In this document: positions 1-6,531 of the stretch, piece by piece | How positions within the stretch are numbered: position 1 is the stretch's first letter | Layout of the letters: each line of letters starts with the position of its first letter | Source of the DNA: DASXRA01 sp036506155 | GTDB taxonomy: Bacteria > Actinomycetota > Actinomycetes > Mycobacteriales > Jatrophihabitantaceae | DNA: 12,972 bases | Assembly: GCA_036506155.1 (NCBI GenBank) | Contig: DASXSF010000152.1 | Coordinates: forward strand, 1-12,972 | Direction of reading: 5' to 3' | Translations under genes and position numbers: made by a program | The notes under the pieces: model-generated | The model's database searches: none | What the model was told of the DNA's origin: nothing | The model's input: the letters and a program-made list of their open reading frames with translations, nothing else

Positions 1-122
1 TGCTCATTGAGAAGACCCGACGACTCGCCCACGGCTTCCGCAACTTCAGCAACTATCGGCTGCGCATCCTGCTCGTCGCCGACGCATCACGGCCCTACCG
101 ACAGCGACCGAACCACGCTTAG
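1..122 (+). pseudogene. ISL3-like transposase, C-terminal end only (cut by window start)
   Basis: Reading from base 3, the frame gives about 39 residues ending at TAG 120-122. It contains the segment EKTRRLAHGFRNFSNYRLRI. This Arg-rich, 'a-GFRN-NYRLRILL' type ending is the usual C-terminus of ISL3-family DDE transposases, which cut and paste DNA. The rest of the gene lies before the window, so whether the transposase is intact cannot be judged. A probable terminal inverted repeat follows directly after the stop, as expected of an IS end. The family call rests on a remembered C-terminal pattern over a short stretch, so the ISL3 assignment is likely but not certain. Confidence 0.6.
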
Positions 123-134
123 AACCGAAGAGCC
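1..134 (+). mobile_element. Right end of an ISL3-like insertion sequence
   Basis: The transposase stop (120-122) is followed at once by aaccgaagagcc (123-134). Read inward from the element end this is ggctcttcggtt, which resembles the GGCTCTT-type termini I recall for ISL3-family elements. The next 8 bases, 135-142 (ggtaaacg), would be the right copy of an 8-bp target duplication. The left end is outside the window, so neither the repeat pairing nor the duplication can be confirmed. A broken gene for an Ig-like membrane protein begins right after the element. Confidence 0.5.
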
Positions 135-1040
135 GGTAAACGACGTCGCAGCCGGGAGGACCGCATCTGTTCTCATCGGTCTGGACGCGCCGATGCCGGA
201 ACCCGGCGGCGAGGCGCTGCGCCAGTTCACCCTGGTGGCCCGGTGCGGCACGCGTACGGCCGAGGCGAGCGGCACGTTCCGCCAGCGGACATCGCCCCCG
301 TCGCTCAACACGATCAAGCTACGGGTCGAGCCGCCCATCGTTCACGTGCGTGACACTGACCACGTCGAACGCGGGTCGTCGCCGACAACCGACTCGGTAC
401 CAGACCGGCCCGAATGTGGCTGGCGGGCCGCGATCACGAGGGCACCGCCAGCATCACGTTCTCCGCACCGTACCTCGACGTATACCCGGGCCAGCAGGCA
501 AGCGCCGATGTCGCGATCCGGCTGCGGCGTCCGCCCGCGGGCACCGAGAGGACGCGTGGCTTCACGATCAGCGGGTCGGACGGCCAGTACGAAGTCGTGG
601 CGGAAGGTACGTTCTCCCAGGCATCCTCAGACCGCAGGCCGCTCCGGCGCACCCTGTTCACTCTTATCGGCGCCCTGCTCATGGCCATCGGGGCATTTCT
701 GCCGTGGACATTGAACGCCACGCGTTCAGGCATCGACTGGAGCACCGGGCCTATCGCGGATCTGTTCCACGGAAGGGAACCAACACTCGACCACCGAGTC
801 GCCAGGCTCGCTTGCACCGGGGCGGTCATCATCATCCTTGCGGTGCTCGCAGCCTGGGGCCGACTCGGACCGAAGGGACGGATGACCCGGCTGGCCGCTC
901 TGCTCGGCTTGCTGCTGATGGTGGTGTTCGTCATTCTCGTTCGCGCGAAGAGCGACAGCAGCGCACCCGCAATTGGCGCAGTCATGATCATCGCTGGCTG
1001 CGCCAGCGCGTACATCGGCGGCCAACTCGCCAAGCGCTAG
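135..1040 (+). pseudogene. Ig-like-repeat membrane protein, truncated and frameshifted
   Basis: Two frames join to give one recognisable protein. Frame 1 (about 142-370) encodes a repeat ending RTAEASGTFRQRTSPP and then LRVEPPIVHVRDTDHV. Frame 3 (about 372-1040) continues with VVADNRLGTRPARMWLAGRD, a second PGQQASADVAIRLRRPPAG...EVVAEGTFSQ repeat, and then four hydrophobic segments (about nt 655-715, 811-860, 890-945, 965-1030). Both halves carry the same 'PG-x-A-x-V-x-I...GTF-Q' pattern, so they are tandem beta-sandwich repeats of a membrane-anchored actinobacterial surface protein. A 1-base indel near 360-372 separates the frames. The 5' end is missing, apparently lost at the ISL3 insertion. 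ATG 414 could start a 208-residue product with half a repeat plus the membrane part. Function is unknown. Confidence 0.55.
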
Positions 1041-1073
1041 CCGGACTCTTCCCCGTCAACGTCCTTGCCAGCC

Positions 1074-2321
1074 CTAAGAACCGATGTGCGGTCTGGTGAC
1101 AGCGGCGACCGGCTCGCGCAGCAGTCGCGCGATCGCGTCGACTCCGTGCTCCAGTTCGACGAAGCTGGTGCTGAGCGGCGAGAGCCCGATCCGGATCCCG
1201 TTGGGCGGTCGGAAATCGGGGATCACGCCCTGCTGCCACAGCGCCGTTGTCACCTCGGCAAAACGCGGGTGATCGATGGTGACGTGCGAGCCGCGCTCAG
1301 CCGGATCCCGAGGGCTGGCCAGAACGGTGCCGAGCGAGGCGAGCCGGTCGTCGCACAGCGCGATGGCATGCTCGGTCAGTGCGATCGACTTCGCCCGGAG
1401 GGCCGCCAAGCCCGCCTCGGCGATCAGATCGAGCATGTCCTTCAGCGGCTGCATCGCGAGAACCGGCGGCGTGCCGCTGATGAACCGGCGCACGCCTTTC
1501 GCGGGGCGGTAGCGCTCGGCCATGGCGAAGGGCTCGTCGGCGCCCATCCAGCCCCAGATCGGTTGCTGGATCCGGTCCTGCAGGCCGGTCGCGATGTAGC
1601 CGAACGCGGGAGCACCAGGCCCCCCGTTGAGGTACTTGTAGGTGCACCCGACCGCGAGGTCGACCTCGGCGGCGTCGGCCTCGATCGGGACGACGCCGAC
1701 CGAGTGGCAGAGGTCCCAGATGACCAGACCACCCTCGCCGTGGACGATGCCGGTGATCGCCGGCAGGTCGGCGAGGAACCCCGAGCGGTAGGCCACGTGG
1801 CTGAGCAACACGACGGCCGTGCGACGAGTGGTCGCTGCCGCGACGTCGGCCGGCCGCACTCCCCCGTCGTGCGGCACGTCGAGCCAGCGGATCGTGAGCC
1901 CGCGTTCGGCAGCGATGCCCTCCACGACGAAGCGGTCCGTGGGGAAGTTGCCGCGGTCGACCAGGATCTCCTCGCGGCCCGGCTGAGCGTCCACCGCTGC
2001 GCGCAGCAGTTTGTAGAGCAGCACCGACGTAGAGTCAGCCACGATCGTCTGCCCCGGCGCAGCACCAAGCGTCACCGCCGCGAGCCGATCGCCCAGCGTG
2101 GTGGGCTCGACCATCCAATCGTCGTCCCAGCCCCGGATGAGCTGCCCGCCCCATGCCCGCTCGACGAACTCGGCGAGCCGCGCTGCAGTGACCTGTAACG
2201 GCCGACCCAGTGAGTTGCCGTCCAGATAGGCAGCGATCGCCGAGTCGTCAACACCCACGAAACGTGACCGGTAGCCGCCGAGGGCGTCGGCGGCGTCCAG
2301 CTCTGCACTTCTCGGGCTCAC
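1074..2321 (-). CDS. kynU: Kynureninase
   Basis: This encodes a 415-residue PLP enzyme that cleaves L-kynurenine to anthranilate and L-alanine; the length is normal for the family. Key stretches are DGNSLGRP (34-41), the cofactor-ring region GNFPTDRF (124-131), WDLCHS (202-207) with the PLP-nitrogen Asp203, and TYKYLNGGPGAPAF with the Schiff-base Lys229. The frame stays open upstream to 2588, but that part is antisense to kynA. The chosen start is GTG 2321-2319, which overlaps the kynA stop as GTGA and puts the N-terminus (SPRSAELDAAD) where the family begins. The overlap implies translational coupling with kynA. The gene is convergent with the broken membrane-protein gene that ends at 1040. 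With no kynurenine 3-monooxygenase in view, the local product is anthranilate rather than 3-hydroxyanthranilate. Confidence 0.95.
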   Translation of the reverse strand: MSPRSAELDAADALGGYRSRFVGVDDSAIAAYLDGNSLGRPLQVTAARLAEFVERAWGGQLIRGWDDDWMVEPTTLGDRLAAVTLGAAPGQTIVADSTSVLLYKLLRAAVDAQPGREEILVDRGNFPTDRFVVEGIAAERGLTIRWLDVPHDGGVRPADVAAATTRRTAVVLLSHVAYRSGFLADLPAITGIVHGEGGLVIWDLCHSVGVVPIEADAAEVDLAVGCTYKYLNGGPGAPAFGYIATGLQDRIQQPIWGWMGADEPFAMAERYRPAKGVRRFISGTPPVLAMQPLKDMLDLIAEAGLAALRAKSIALTEHAIALCDDRLASLGTVLASPRDPAERGSHVTIDHPRFAEVTTALWQQGVIPDFRPPNGIRIGLSPLSTSFVELEHGVDAIARLLREPVAAVTRPHIGS

Positions 2322-3193
2322 GTACCGACCTCGGTTCGGACAGCGAAGAGCTCGGGAAAGAAGACGAGATCCAGCGCCCGACGCAGGAACGGGACCCCCG
2401 AGGATCCACCGGTACCCGTCTTGAAACCGATCGTGCGCTGCACGGTCCGCAGGTGCCGGAACCGCCAGGCCTGGAAGTTGTCCTCGACGTCCACCAGCGA
2501 CTCGCAGGCCTCGTACACGCCCCACGGCGAGGACGTTGATTCGTAGATCTCGCGAAACACCGGAACGAGTTCCGGCCGGAACGTCCACGGCTGGCGATAA
2601 TCGCGCTGCAGGACATTGTCCGGTATCGCCAGTCCTAACCGCGCCAGGTGGGCGAGGAAAGCATCGTAAAGCGTTGGCTGCGCGAGAAGCTCCTCGAGAG
2701 TGGCGCGCGCGACGGGCTCGCTGTCGAATACCTTAAGCATCGCGGCGTTCTTGTTGCCGAGGATGAACTCCACCGCCCGGTACTGGTACGACTGAAAGCC
2801 TGATGCATTGCCCAGCACGCCGCGGAACTCGGCGTACTCCCGCGGCGTCAGCGTGGCGAGCACAGACCACTGTTCGGTCAGCGTCCGCTGGATATGCTTC
2901 ACGCGGGCCAGGCACTTCAACGCCGGACCCATCGCGTCTTCGTCGAGATAGCTGCGCGCGGCCTTCAGCTCGTGCAGCATCAGCATCAGCCACAGCTCAC
3001 TGGTCTGGTGCTGCACGATGAACAGCAGCTCGTCGTGGTGCTCCGGCCGGCTCCGTGGGTGCTGCGCGGACAGCAGCCGCGACAGGTCAAGATAGTCCGC
3101 GTAACTCATCGTCGAACCGAAGTCCGTCCGAACCGTGTCCTCCAGCTCGCGAACCACGGCCCCTTCAGGCGGTCGGGTGGGCTCTGTGGTCAT
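2318..3193 (-). CDS. kynA: Tryptophan 2,3-dioxygenase
   Basis: This encodes a 291-residue heme dioxygenase that oxidises L-tryptophan to N-formylkynurenine, the first and committing step of the kynurenine pathway. The known active-site residues of the Xanthomonas enzyme align with a constant offset of 7. Phe58 and His62 lie in FIVQHQTSELW, Tyr120 and Arg124 in EYAEFRGVLG, Ser131 in SGFQSYQYR, the proximal heme ligand His247 in WRFRHLRT, and the substrate-binding Thr261 in GTGGSSG. All are present, so activity is expected. ATG 3193-3191 follows an AGGG about 7 bases upstream. The stop overlaps the kynureninase start by 4 bp, so the two form an operon. The formamidase-like gene is divergent, with 113 bp between the starts. 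No dedicated regulator gene is adjacent. Confidence 0.96.
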   Translation of the reverse strand: MTTEPTRPPEGAVVRELEDTVRTDFGSTMSYADYLDLSRLLSAQHPRSRPEHHDELLFIVQHQTSELWLMLMLHELKAARSYLDEDAMGPALKCLARVKHIQRTLTEQWSVLATLTPREYAEFRGVLGNASGFQSYQYRAVEFILGNKNAAMLKVFDSEPVARATLEELLAQPTLYDAFLAHLARLGLAIPDNVLQRDYRQPWTFRPELVPVFREIYESTSSPWGVYEACESLVDVEDNFQAWRFRHLRTVQRTIGFKTGTGGSSGVPFLRRALDLVFFPELFAVRTEVGT

Positions 3194-3306
3194 CGCCGTA
3201 CCCTAACGAGACTCTGACGCCCGTCGTGAACATCGCAGACAACGCTGGTGGGCCGCAGATCAAAAGACCAAGGGCATGAACTCGCCGCGAACTCTCCGGA
3301 GGCAGG

Positions 3307-4044
3307 GTGGATCGAAGCATCCTCAGCCGCCCAGGCCCAGAGCCGGACCAGCATCTGCGGTACGGGGACGGCGCCGACCACGCGGTGGACGCGTGGCTGC
3401 CTGCTACCGGCGACCGACCGCTCGTCGTCGTTATTCACGGCGGTTTCTGGCGAGCCGAGTTCGACCGCACCCACACCCGCCTCATGTGCGCCGCGCTGCG
3501 CAACGCCGGCTGGCCAGTGGCAGCGATCGAGTACAGCCGGGTCGCCGGGTGCCCGGACGCGTGCATCAACGACGTCCGAGAGGCTCTCGCGCGGGTTCCC
3601 GGGAAGATGCCTGGCACCGGGATCGTGGTACTCGGCCACTCCGCCGGAGGGCACCTCGCGTTGTGGCTGGCATCGACGTGCCCGCCTACCGATCTGGTCG
3701 GGACCGTCGCGCTGGCACCGGTCGCCGACTTGGTGGCGGCGTACTCGTCCGGCCTGGGCAACTGCGCGGTCGCGGAGTTCCTTGGCGGGCCGCCCGACCT
3801 CCGGCCCGACCTGGATCCGATGCTGCTGGGGCGGCCGGCAGGCGCCGTGACGCTGATCCACGGAACTGACGACACCGCCGTGCCGCCGGCAGTGAGCCGC
3901 TCATATGCGCGCACTCACCCGGAAGTGCGACTGGTGGAGTTGACCGGAACGGCGCACTACGAACTGATCGATCCAGCGAGCCGTGCCTGGCCCACCGTGC
4001 AGACCGAGTTGGAGGCGCTCGGCCGCGAGCCTCGGCGATCCTAG
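3307..4044 (+). CDS. Alpha/beta hydrolase, probable kynurenine formamidase
   Basis: This encodes a 245-residue alpha/beta-hydrolase. The oxyanion-hole motif HGGFW (44-48) is followed by the nucleophile elbow GHSAGG with Ser112, an acid in HGTDDTAVP (Asp188 or Asp189), and a catalytic His217 in GTAHYELID. The HGGxW motif is typical of arylformamidases of the AFMID/BNA7 type. Those enzymes hydrolyse N-formylkynurenine to kynurenine and formate, exactly the step missing between the two neighbouring enzymes. The specific role is inferred from this context, since other esterases share the fold. It is unlike the metal-dependent bacterial KynB family. The start is GTG 3307 with ggagg at 3298-3302. 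It is transcribed away from kynA, so a shared divergent control region is likely. Confidence 0.8.
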   Translation: MDRSILSRPGPEPDQHLRYGDGADHAVDAWLPATGDRPLVVVIHGGFWRAEFDRTHTRLMCAALRNAGWPVAAIEYSRVAGCPDACINDVREALARVPGKMPGTGIVVLGHSAGGHLALWLASTCPPTDLVGTVALAPVADLVAAYSSGLGNCAVAEFLGGPPDLRPDLDPMLLGRPAGAVTLIHGTDDTAVPPAVSRSYARTHPEVRLVELTGTAHYELIDPASRAWPTVQTELEALGREPRRS

Positions 4045-4088
4045 CCGGGCGCGGTCAGCACCAGGGCCGGATCGCGCTCTGCCGGCTA
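4042..4088 (+). terminator. Stem-loop after the formamidase-like gene
   Basis: Starting inside the stop codon region, tagccgg (4042-4048) and gcgcg (4049-4053) pair with cgcgc (4073-4077) and ccggcta (4082-4088), leaving a 4-base bulge. An alternative hairpin pairs ccagggccg (4061-4069) with cggccctgg (4101-4109). There is no T-run, which is common in high-GC terminators. The structure lies inside the GNAT remnant on the other strand, so it could also be incidental. Confidence 0.35.
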
Positions 4089-4171
4089 GCGAGCAACGGT
4101 CGGCCCTGGGCGTCCCGGTATTGGTCATGGGCCTCTGGGAGTTGCTGCTGGAAACCGGCTGACTGGTACGT
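4055..4171 (-). pseudogene. GNAT acetyltransferase, C-terminal remnant A
   Basis: On the minus strand the frame reads TYQSAGFQQQLPEAHDQYRD and then a short tail to TGA 4057-4055. 'TY-SAGF--LPE--D-YRD' is the characteristic end of GNAT-family N-acetyltransferases (last strand and helix after the acetyl-CoA site). Everything upstream is missing: homology with the sister fragment at 8851-8907 stops at 4171, two bases before the left end of the IS110 element. The sequence right of the IS does not continue the gene, so the locus was already degraded or was later rearranged. It is not expected to be functional. Confidence 0.6.
4112..4171. repeat. Dispersed repeat copy A (60 bp; partner 8851-8907)
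   Basis: Bases 4112-4171 match 8851-8907 in the same orientation apart from a short divergent patch after ggtca, one 3-base (one-codon) length difference and a single substitution near the end. The repeat encodes the C-terminus of a GNAT acetyltransferase on the minus strand in both places. It is therefore a paralogous gene fragment rather than a mobile repeat. Confidence 0.75.
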
Positions 4172-4199
4172 CCTGACTAATGAGAATTACCGGGTCGGT

Positions 4200-4385
4200 A
4201 TCCGCCAGACTCGGTGGCTGGTGGCCGCCGGCGGGTGAGCACTCGTCCTGACTGGGCCTTGGAGCCCTTTAGCCCAAGACCGTGCCCCCGCCGGTGTCCA
4301 GGGAGAGTTGATCACTGCTGGGATGTCGTGCCTGCCCGTGTAGCGTGAGCACTGTTCATTAGTCTGCTGATGGTTCTCCCTGGCT
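4200..4385 (+). ncRNA. Candidate IS110 bridge RNA
   Basis: The left non-coding end can fold into the three-part shape of IS110 bridge RNAs. (1) A small 5' hairpin pairs ccgcca 4202-4207 with tggc-t-gg 4215-4221. (2) A target-type loop is closed by ccggcggg 4228-4235 / cccgccgg 4287-4294. (3) A donor-type loop is closed by ccagggaga 4298-4306 / tctccctgg 4375-4383. Guide matches are visible. Target-left cgtcct (4244-4249) equals the left flank plus core (4169-4174). Target-right cccaag (4273-4278) is complementary to core plus right flank (5677-5682). Donor-left 4318-4327 equals the right end 5668-5677 at 9 of 10 bases. Donor-right tcattagtc (4356-4364) is the exact complement of the left end 4175-4183. 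Bridge RNAs are established for this family; the exact ends and folding here are inferred. Confidence 0.65.
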
Positions 4386-4417
4386 GCTGACGGTATTCGG
4401 CATGGTGGACGGGAAGG

Positions 4418-5656
4418 ATGCGAATGCGGCTGTGCGTGGGTGATGACTGGGCGGAGGACCATCACGACATCGAGGTGATGGGCGAGGCCGGCAAGGTGCT
4501 GGCCAGGAGGCGGCTGCCGGAGGGGGTCGTCGGGATCGGGCAGCTGCATGAGCTGATCGGTCAGTTTGTTCCCGCCGATGGTGCTGTGGAGGTGCAGGTC
4601 GGGATCGAGACCGACCATGGCCCGTGGGTGACGGCGCTGATCGCAGCCGGGTATGTGGTGTTCGCGGTGAACCCGTTGCAGGCGTCTCGGTACCGGGGCC
4701 GGCACGGCGTGTCCGGGGCGAAGAGCGACGGCGGGGACGCGCACATGCTGGCCGATGTGGTGCGCACCGATGCGCATCAGCTGCGCCCGGCGGCAGCTGA
4801 CAGCCCGGCGGCCGAAGCGGTTAAGGTGCTGACCCGCACACACAAGACGCTGATCTGGCAGCGGACCGCGGTGGTGCTGCGGCTGCGAGCCCAGCTGCGG
4901 GAGTACTTTCCGGCCGCGGTGGCGGCGTTTGAGGACCTGGATGCCCCCGACACGCTAGAGCTGCTGGGCAAGGCGCCGGACCCGGCGCGCGCCGCGAAGC
5001 TGACCCGCGCCCAGATATCGGCGGTCCTCAAGCGCGCCGGCCGCTACAAGGTCACGGACAGGACCGACGCGATCCTGGCCCCAGCTCCGCAGCCCGCAGC
5101 TAAGCCAGCCGCCCGCCTTGACCGCCGCCTACGCCGCGACCGTGCGATCCCTGATCGCGGTCATCACCACCCTCAACAAGCAGGTCAGCAGCCTGCAAGG
5201 GCAGGTGGAGGCACATTTTGGCCAGCACCCGGACGCTGAGATCTACCTGTCCCAGCCCGGCCTGGGCCTGATCACCGGCGCCCGGGTGCTCGGCGAGTTC
5301 GGCGACGACCCACGCCGGTACGCGTCGGGCAAAGCCCGCAGGAACTACGCCGGCACCAGCCCCATCACCCGAGCCTCCGGCAAGCGCAAGATCGTCGCCG
5401 CCCGGTACGTGCGCAACGACCGGCTCATCGACGCGCTGATGCTCCAGGCCTTCGCCGCGCTCAGAGTCTCACCCGGAGCCCGCGCCTTCTACGACACCCA
5501 GCGCGCCAAGGAATCGAACATAACGACGCCCTACGAAGACTGGCCAGCCGGCTCGTCGGCATCCTGCACGGCTGCCTCAAGACCCGCACCAGCTACGACG
5601 AGGCCACCGCATGGGGCCACCGCGAAAGCATCCCCCAACCGCAAGTCGCCGCTTGA
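4418..5656 (+). pseudogene. IS110-family transposase with two frameshifts
   Basis: The N-terminal part (4418 to about 5080) is a DEDD_Tnp_IS110 RuvC-like domain with Asp10, Glu64 (VGIETDHG), Asp104 and Asp107 (AKSDGGDAHMLAD). The C-terminal part (about 5082-5510) is a Transposase_20 domain with PGLGLITGARVLGEFGD and AGTSPITRASGKR, whose Ser codon 5376-5378 is the likely recombinase nucleophile. An extra base in the C-run near 5079-5082 shifts frame 2 to frame 3. A missing base near 5510-5513 (aaggaatc) shifts back, after which GIEHNDALRRLASRLVGILH runs to TGA 5654-5656. Corrected length is about 412 residues, normal for the family. GGAAGG sits better for ATG 4424 than for ATG 4418. As read, no single frame encodes a full enzyme, so it is inactive unless these are sequencing errors. 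Confidence 0.85.
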
Positions 5657-5773
5657 CATCAAAACTCCTGGGGTGTCTTGGGGCAACTTAGCTGTGTTGG
5701 GCGGGCGGTGCGGTGCCGTGGTGGTCGAGAGTCCGCCGCTCGGCCGGCGTCCGACCACACGACTCGGCGGGCT

Positions 5774-5787
5774 GGGGGGAAGCCCCC
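5774..5787 (-). terminator. GC-rich hairpin after the TetR gene
   Basis: gggggg (5774-5779), aag, ccccc (5783-5787) forms a 5-bp all-GC stem with a 3-base loop, just beyond the 3' end of the minus-strand TetR gene. There is no T-tract. It is a possible weak terminator and may be incidental. Confidence 0.25.
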
Positions 5788-5794
5788 GTCAGGA

Positions 5795-6358
5795 CTAGAC
5801 GCGCAGGATTCGCAGCATCGTTTCCCGCAGCGCCTCGCGCAGCTCGTCGTCGCTCAGCTCGACAAGCTCGGCCAGGCTGTCCGGGATGCCCGCTACCGCG
5901 GAGTACGCGAGGCGCTGCGTTGGTGTCGGGTTATCGCCGTAGAACAGGGTCAGGGTGCGCTCGCGTAGGTCGCTGGCCTCTTTGTCCATGTCGTGTCGCT
6001 TCGCGGCAGGATCGGTCGCCGCCATCACCGCGTAACGGCGGTTCTCGACGAGGAAGTCGGCCACGCCGTTCACCACGTGCTCGATCCGGGCTCGCCGACC
6101 GCGGATCGCGGCCGCCTCGTCCACCACGGCGGTGATGCGCTCGATGCCGGGCTTCATGGCGGCGTGCAGCAGCTCGCTCTTGACCCGGAAGTGGTAGTAG
6201 ACCGCGGCCTTGGTCAGCCCCATCTCGTCGGCGATCAGCTGCAGCGAGGTTGCGTCGTAGCCGCGCTCGACGAACAGCCGCTGCGCGGTCTGCAGGATCT
6301 GCTGCCTGGTGTGTTCAGCCTGCAGCGCGCGGCTGGACACGCCCTTGACGGACGTCAT
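5795..6358 (-). CDS. TetR/AcrR-family repressor of the adjacent MmpL exporter
   Basis: This encodes a 187-residue one-domain-plus-ligand-pocket regulator of normal TetR length. The N-terminal helix-turn-helix lies at about residues 37-60 (TSLQLIADEMGLTKAAVYYH), followed by the usual F-x-x-K-x-E-L (56-63). The C-terminal half is the variable effector-binding and dimer domain; its ligand cannot be read from sequence. The frame opens at 6388, but ATG 6358-6356 is preceded by GAGGAG (6364-6369) at 5 bases and is the likely start. The gene is divergent from the MMPL exporter, with an inverted-repeat array between them. The expected role is repression of the exporter and of itself, relieved when the exported compound binds. 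Confidence 0.9.
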   Translation of the reverse strand: MTSVKGVSSRALQAEHTRQQILQTAQRLFVERGYDATSLQLIADEMGLTKAAVYYHFRVKSELLHAAMKPGIERITAVVDEAAAIRGRRARIEHVVNGVADFLVENRRYAVMAATDPAAKRHDMDKEASDLRERTLTLFYGDNPTPTQRLAYSAVAGIPDSLAELVELSDDELREALRETMLRILRV

Positions 6359-6395
6359 CGATGCTCCTCGGTCCATCGCATGATACATGCTGAGC

Positions 6396-6473
6396 GGCTA
6401 GTGACTCACTAGCCATTCGGACGGTAATTCGCCGTACGAATGGCTAGTGATTCGCTTGACGACCGGCTAGTGA
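6396..6473. promoter_or_regulatory. TetR operator array (four ggctagtga half-sites)
   Basis: The 9-mer ggctagtga occurs at 6396-6404, 6442-6450 and 6465-6473, and inverted at 6406-6414. The first pair forms a perfect 19-bp palindrome (6396-6414, one central base), a typical TetR operator size. In addition, 6406-6419 and 6437-6450 are perfect 14-bp inverted repeats around a 17-bp spacer. The last half-site sits between the -35 and -10 of the exporter promoter. The location between divergent TetR and MMPL genes makes these the regulator's probable binding sites. Confidence 0.75.
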
Positions 6474-6485
6474 ACGCCGTAGTGT
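6456..6485 (+). promoter_or_regulatory. Promoter of the MmpL exporter gene
   Basis: TTGACG (6456-6461) is followed after 18 bases by TAGTGT (6480-6485), giving an RNA start near 6492 and a leader of about 40 bases before ATG 6532. An operator half-site at 6465-6473 occupies the spacer, so bound repressor would block polymerase. The -10 is a weak match, and this is a sequence prediction only. Confidence 0.5.
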
Positions 6486-6531
6486 CGGGCAACCGAAATT
6501 GCTCGCCGAACCCAGCCGTGGAGACCGCGTC

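Larger units (their letters stand above)
4173..5678 (+). mobile_element. IS110-family insertion sequence with CT cores
   Basis: The element has the IS110 layout: a long left non-coding end, a single DEDD/serine transposase gene and a very short right end. As usual for the family there are no terminal inverted repeats. I place the ends at CT dinucleotides (4173-4174 and 5677-5678) because the guides of the putative bridge RNA match both sides of these cores. The element would be about 1.5 kb, normal for the family. A TTGACA hexamer (5653-5658) overlaps the transposase stop and points outward. In a circular intermediate it would face the left end, where IS110 elements typically build a junction promoter, although the spacing to a -10 here looks long. 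Confidence 0.75.

Noticed and set aside
7..714. Long open frame of 235 codons across the window start
   Set aside because: It is a composite: antisense-like noise over the ISL3 end, a genuine repeat segment (about 142-370), then an out-of-frame shadow of the membrane protein. It is described as a frameshifted pseudogene instead.
2322..2588. N-terminal extension of kynureninase upstream of 2321
   Set aside because: This stretch is an alternative frame of the kynA 3' end. The family N-terminus and the GTGA overlap both support the start at 2321.
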